33,067 bases of DNA. It comes from an uncultured Hungatella sp. Its GTDB lineage: Bacteria > Bacillota > Clostridia > Lachnospirales > Lachnospiraceae. Under the pieces are notes generated by a model. The model saw nothing but the letters and a program-made list of their open reading frames with translations. It had not been told where the DNA came from and did not search any database. The stretch spans positions 1 to 33,067 of the forward strand of contig CAJUFP010000011.1 in the NCBI GenBank assembly GCA_910585645.1, written 5' to 3'. The translations under genes were made by a program, and so were the position numbers. Of this stretch, positions 30,904-33,067 are shown one piece after another; the stretch's first letter is position 1, and each line of letters starts with the position of its first letter.

Positions 30904-32229
30904 TTGGAGAACAGAGCAAGAAAAAAGAAGATATCAGCGGCATACCGGTACTGTTTTTCCGGGCTGGTGCTGCAGCTGTGGCTTTACTGTGAGGAAAGGC
31001 TGGAGGGCCAAAGGGATATTTCCCGGGAGGAGCTGGCTGTGGGGCAGGAACTGACCGGGATCCTGCAGGCGTTTTTGGAAAAAGGGGACGAGGCCCAGGG
31101 ATCGGAGGTTCAAGAGTCGCAGGCTTTTGAGCGGCTTAAGAGCCTGCGGGATCGGATCATCGGCAGAGTGGAGATCCTGACGGCGTTTTCCGACTGCTTT
31201 CAGATCTATGAGTACGTGCTGAACCGGGTGGAGCGGCGTTTTGTGACCTTGGATGATTCGAGGTACACCCCAGAGGAGCTGGCCTCCTCTTTGGTGGAGA
31301 CCATGGCGGCCATGGGGGACGGATTTCAGAGAAACGGATTTTTAAAGGATATTGTATCCCAGCTTCCGGTTCGTTTTACAAAAAAGAAGTTTTACGCCAT
31401 GGTGACGGAGCGGCTTACCCCCTATGTGGGGCTGAACCGGGGCGGTGTGGAGGACTATCTTTCCATGCTGCGAGGGTCGGCGATGGTCTCCCTGCCGGAG
31501 GGAATGGAGGGGGAGGAGGAGTTATTTTCCAGTCTTTCATGTCTGCGCCAGGCGGATTACAGAAATCTTGACCGGGAGGGATATGAGAGGTGCAGGGCTT
31601 CTTTTGAGGAGGGCAGTATGGTCCTGACAAAGAAAATGGACGATTACCTGTCTGTGGAGCAGATGGTCAATGACCTGTATGTGGTGTTTTTGACCCAGGG
31701 GGAAAGGATGACGGACGCTGTGGAGGATATGCGCTTTAGAACCAGCGCGGCCCGCATTCTGGAGGCTCTAAAGCAGGAGAACCGGGAGTTCTTTGAGAAG
31801 GAAGAATTTCTGACCCACATGGAGGGGATCCAGGAGGCGGCCATGAACCTGGTGATGGCAGGCAGCGGGGAGAGGGACGAGATTCTGGACAAGGTGGACC
31901 GATTGCTGTCGGGAAGTCATTTTATGTCCGTTGAGCCGGAGGCGGTCTGGGACGAGGAGGCGGACAGGGAATGGATCGACCAGAAAGCCCGGGAATTTTG
32001 TCAGGACATGGACGGTCTGTTTGGAACCGTGCCAAAGGCTGTGGTCCGGGCGGTGATGGCAAAGGTGATCTCCAGCCTTCCCCTGGTGTTTCGGGACAGC
32101 AGGGAGGTGGAGGAATACATCTGCTCCAGTCTGGACAGCTGCACCGACTTTGCGGAGCGGGAGGCGTCTATGGAGCTGCTGGAAAGCCAGCTGAGAGAGC
32201 AGAGGTTGATGAACCATGTTCTGGTATAG
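30904..32229 (+). CDS. Conserved protein of unknown function (about 441 aa)
   Basis: I recognise no domain. From the TTG at 30904 (ENRARKKKISAAYRYCFSGLVLQLW) the protein is long, charged and helix-rich. It contains Glu/Arg-rich stretches such as RDIIG-like LRDRIIGRVEILTAF, TPEELASSLVETMAAMG and AREFCQDMDGLFGTVPKAVV. No signal peptide or clear membrane helix is present. The start is uncertain: AGGGGGTAGGG lies just before the TTG. An open frame back to 30778 overlaps cinA but encodes Arg-rich text over a direct repeat and is less credible. The stop overlaps the next gene by 14 bases, so the two are probably co-translated. Confidence 0.6.
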   Translation: MENRARKKKISAAYRYCFSGLVLQLWLYCEERLEGQRDISREELAVGQELTGILQAFLEKGDEAQGSEVQESQAFERLKSLRDRIIGRVEILTAFSDCFQIYEYVLNRVERRFVTLDDSRYTPEELASSLVETMAAMGDGFQRNGFLKDIVSQLPVRFTKKKFYAMVTERLTPYVGLNRGGVEDYLSMLRGSAMVSLPEGMEGEEELFSSLSCLRQADYRNLDREGYERCRASFEEGSMVLTKKMDDYLSVEQMVNDLYVVFLTQGERMTDAVEDMRFRTSAARILEALKQENREFFEKEEFLTHMEGIQEAAMNLVMAGSGERDEILDKVDRLLSGSHFMSVEPEAVWDEEADREWIDQKAREFCQDMDGLFGTVPKAVVRAVMAKVISSLPLVFRDSREVEEYICSSLDSCTDFAEREASMELLESQLREQRLMNHVLV

Positions 32230-32530
32230 GCACTTGTATGTCGGAAAGAAGGCGAAACGGCACCGCGCTTCCATTATACGCAGCATTCGGGAGAAAAGGT
32301 ACCGTCCGGGGGTCTACGTGATTACACCCCCGTCAAATGGGAATAATATCCTTGATATTTATCCGGGATACATGCTCCTTTTGGGGCAGTTTCGGGAGAC
32401 GGAGTTTTCCATTTTGGGCATTGCCCTGGGATATCAGGAGGCTCTGGGGCTTGCGGGGACGATCGTAAACGACATGTACAGGCTGACAGGCGGATTCTGT
32501 CTTGACGAATTTTTGGCGGAAAGGGGCTAA
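32216..32530 (+). CDS. Conserved small protein of unknown function (104 aa)
   Basis: No named family is recognised. The basic N-terminus (MFWYRHLYVGKKAKRHRAS) is followed by IIRSIREKRYRPGVYVITPPSNGNNILDIY and a hydrophobic but probably globular part (GYMLLLGQFRETEFSILGIALGYQEALGL). The protein is short and compact, with no repeats. It overlaps the upstream gene by 14 bases and is followed 11 bases later by the DUF2953-like gene. The AGAGCAGAGG stretch before the ATG can act as the ribosome site. The three genes look like one unit. Confidence 0.7.
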   Translation: MFWYRHLYVGKKAKRHRASIIRSIREKRYRPGVYVITPPSNGNNILDIYPGYMLLLGQFRETEFSILGIALGYQEALGLAGTIVNDMYRLTGGFCLDEFLAERG

Positions 32531-32541
32531 CGTGTGATCAA

Positions 32542-33067
32542 ATGCTTCCGATTCTATTGATGATATTGAAGATTCTTGGGATTGTGATCCTGGCGGTTCT
32601 GGGGCTGATGGCCGCAGTCCTTTTTCTGGTGTTTTTGGTGCCTGTCCGGTACGGCGTGTCAGGGTCTTATTACGGAAAGCCCCGGGGGACCGTAAAGATT
32701 ACCTGGCTTCTCCACGCCCTGTCCGTGAAGGTTACATATGAGGATGGGCTGGATGTGACGGCCCGGGTGCTGGGAAAGCGGGTATTTCAGAGGAAAGAGG
32801 AAGGGGCAAAGGTTAAGGAGGAGTTAGAGGAGGATCTTAAGGACACAGCCGGAAAGGTTATGGATCTGGCGGAGGAAGGCCTTGGGGTGGACTTTGTGGA
32901 GACAGCGGACGAAGGGGACGCGGAACGGATGGGGGACGGCCCCAGGGGGGATGAGGAGGAAGGACAGGAGAGGACAGAGGCCGGAAGGGCTGAGACGGCT
33001 GGGCTGCAGAGATCGGAGGCCGGGGAAGATGAGGCGGCCGGGCTGCAGAGATCGGAGGCCGGAGGGG
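32542..33067 (+). CDS. DUF2953-like membrane protein, partial (runs off the window)
   Basis: The open frame starts at ATG 32542 and remains open to the window end (175 codons visible). It opens with a strong membrane anchor, MLPILLMILKILGIVILAVL, continuing to LVFLVPVRYGVSG. A beta-rich stretch typical of DUF2953 follows (GTVKITWLLHALSVKVTYEDGLDVTARVLGKRVF). Next comes an acidic, Glu/Asp/Ala-rich region that ends in 13-residue tandem repeats (GLQRSEAGEDEAA). In many Clostridia such genes neighbour sporulation gene ytfJ (gerW). The family call is moderate because the C-terminal domain is out of view. The ATG has no strong ribosome site, consistent with coupling. Confidence 0.65.
   Translation, partial: MLPILLMILKILGIVILAVLGLMAAVLFLVFLVPVRYGVSGSYYGKPRGTVKITWLLHALSVKVTYEDGLDVTARVLGKRVFQRKEEGAKVKEELEEDLKDTAGKVMDLAEEGLGVDFVETADEGDAERMGDGPRGDEEEGQERTEAGRAETAGLQRSEAGEDEAAGLQRSEAGG
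33001..33062 (+). repeat. 39-bp tandem repeat in the DUF2953-like gene
   Basis: GGGCTGCAGAGATCGGAGGC plus CGG occurs identically at 33001-33023 and 33040-33062, a period of 39 bases (13 codons, in frame). The array may continue beyond the window. Confidence 0.85.

Overview
The window looks like a chromosomal segment of a Firmicute of the family Lachnospiraceae (Enterocloster/Hungatella/Clostridium symbiosum-like). This is inferred from a moderately high-GC coding background with strong AGGAGG ribosome sites, a yicC-gmk-rpoZ cluster, a BMP-type nucleoside ABC operon, an Amt-PII fusion, LytTR regulation and small conserved Lachnospiraceae-type ORFs. No RNA genes or CRISPR arrays were recognised.

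Layout. (1) 1-5271: the right half of a palindromic dispersed repeat, an extended -10 promoter and structured leader, then a four-gene nucleoside-type ABC importer (BMP lipoprotein, double ATPase, two permeases) closed by an intrinsic terminator. (2) 5300-12156: a defence island. A small membrane protein and a HEPN (ApeA-like) protein precede two large AT-rich genes that form a RADAR pair: rdrA (P-loop ATPase) and rdrB (adenosine deaminase with all metal and catalytic residues visible and large insertions). The AT-richness against GC-rich flanks points to horizontal acquisition. (3) 12157-17071: a gene graveyard. It holds a small reverse-strand membrane ORF, a 5'-truncated Rpn-family gene, a frameshifted FMN/FAD flavoprotein, and an SDR dehydrogenase remnant split by a complete 1941-bp IS4-superfamily (IS1634-like) element with about 30-bp inverted repeats and an 8-bp target duplication. 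(4) 17189-19216: an intact Rpn-family nuclease gene with a clear promoter and terminator, an SRAP/YedK-type gene, and a second, complete copy of the palindromic repeat.

(5) 19341-23215: a small P-loop kinase-like protein, a LytTR response regulator overlapping a GHKL sensor kinase whose ATP-binding domain is split by an 11-residue tandem-repeat insertion, and an Ala/Lys/Glu-rich protein ending at a 16-bp-stem terminator. (6) 23240-25151, minus strand: an ammonium transporter fused to a PII domain, with a strong promoter followed at once by a terminator-like hairpin in the leader. (7) 25321-33067: housekeeping genes yicC, gmk, rpoZ (with an acidic repeat tail), rimO, pgsA and cinA, followed by three conserved genes of unknown function, the last (DUF2953-like) running off the window.

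The main biological result is the RADAR locus with its HEPN companion. Other points of interest are the palindromic element, in-frame minisatellite-like repeats in at least three unrelated genes, the Amt-PII leader hairpin, and the replaced active-site Asn in the SRAP protein.
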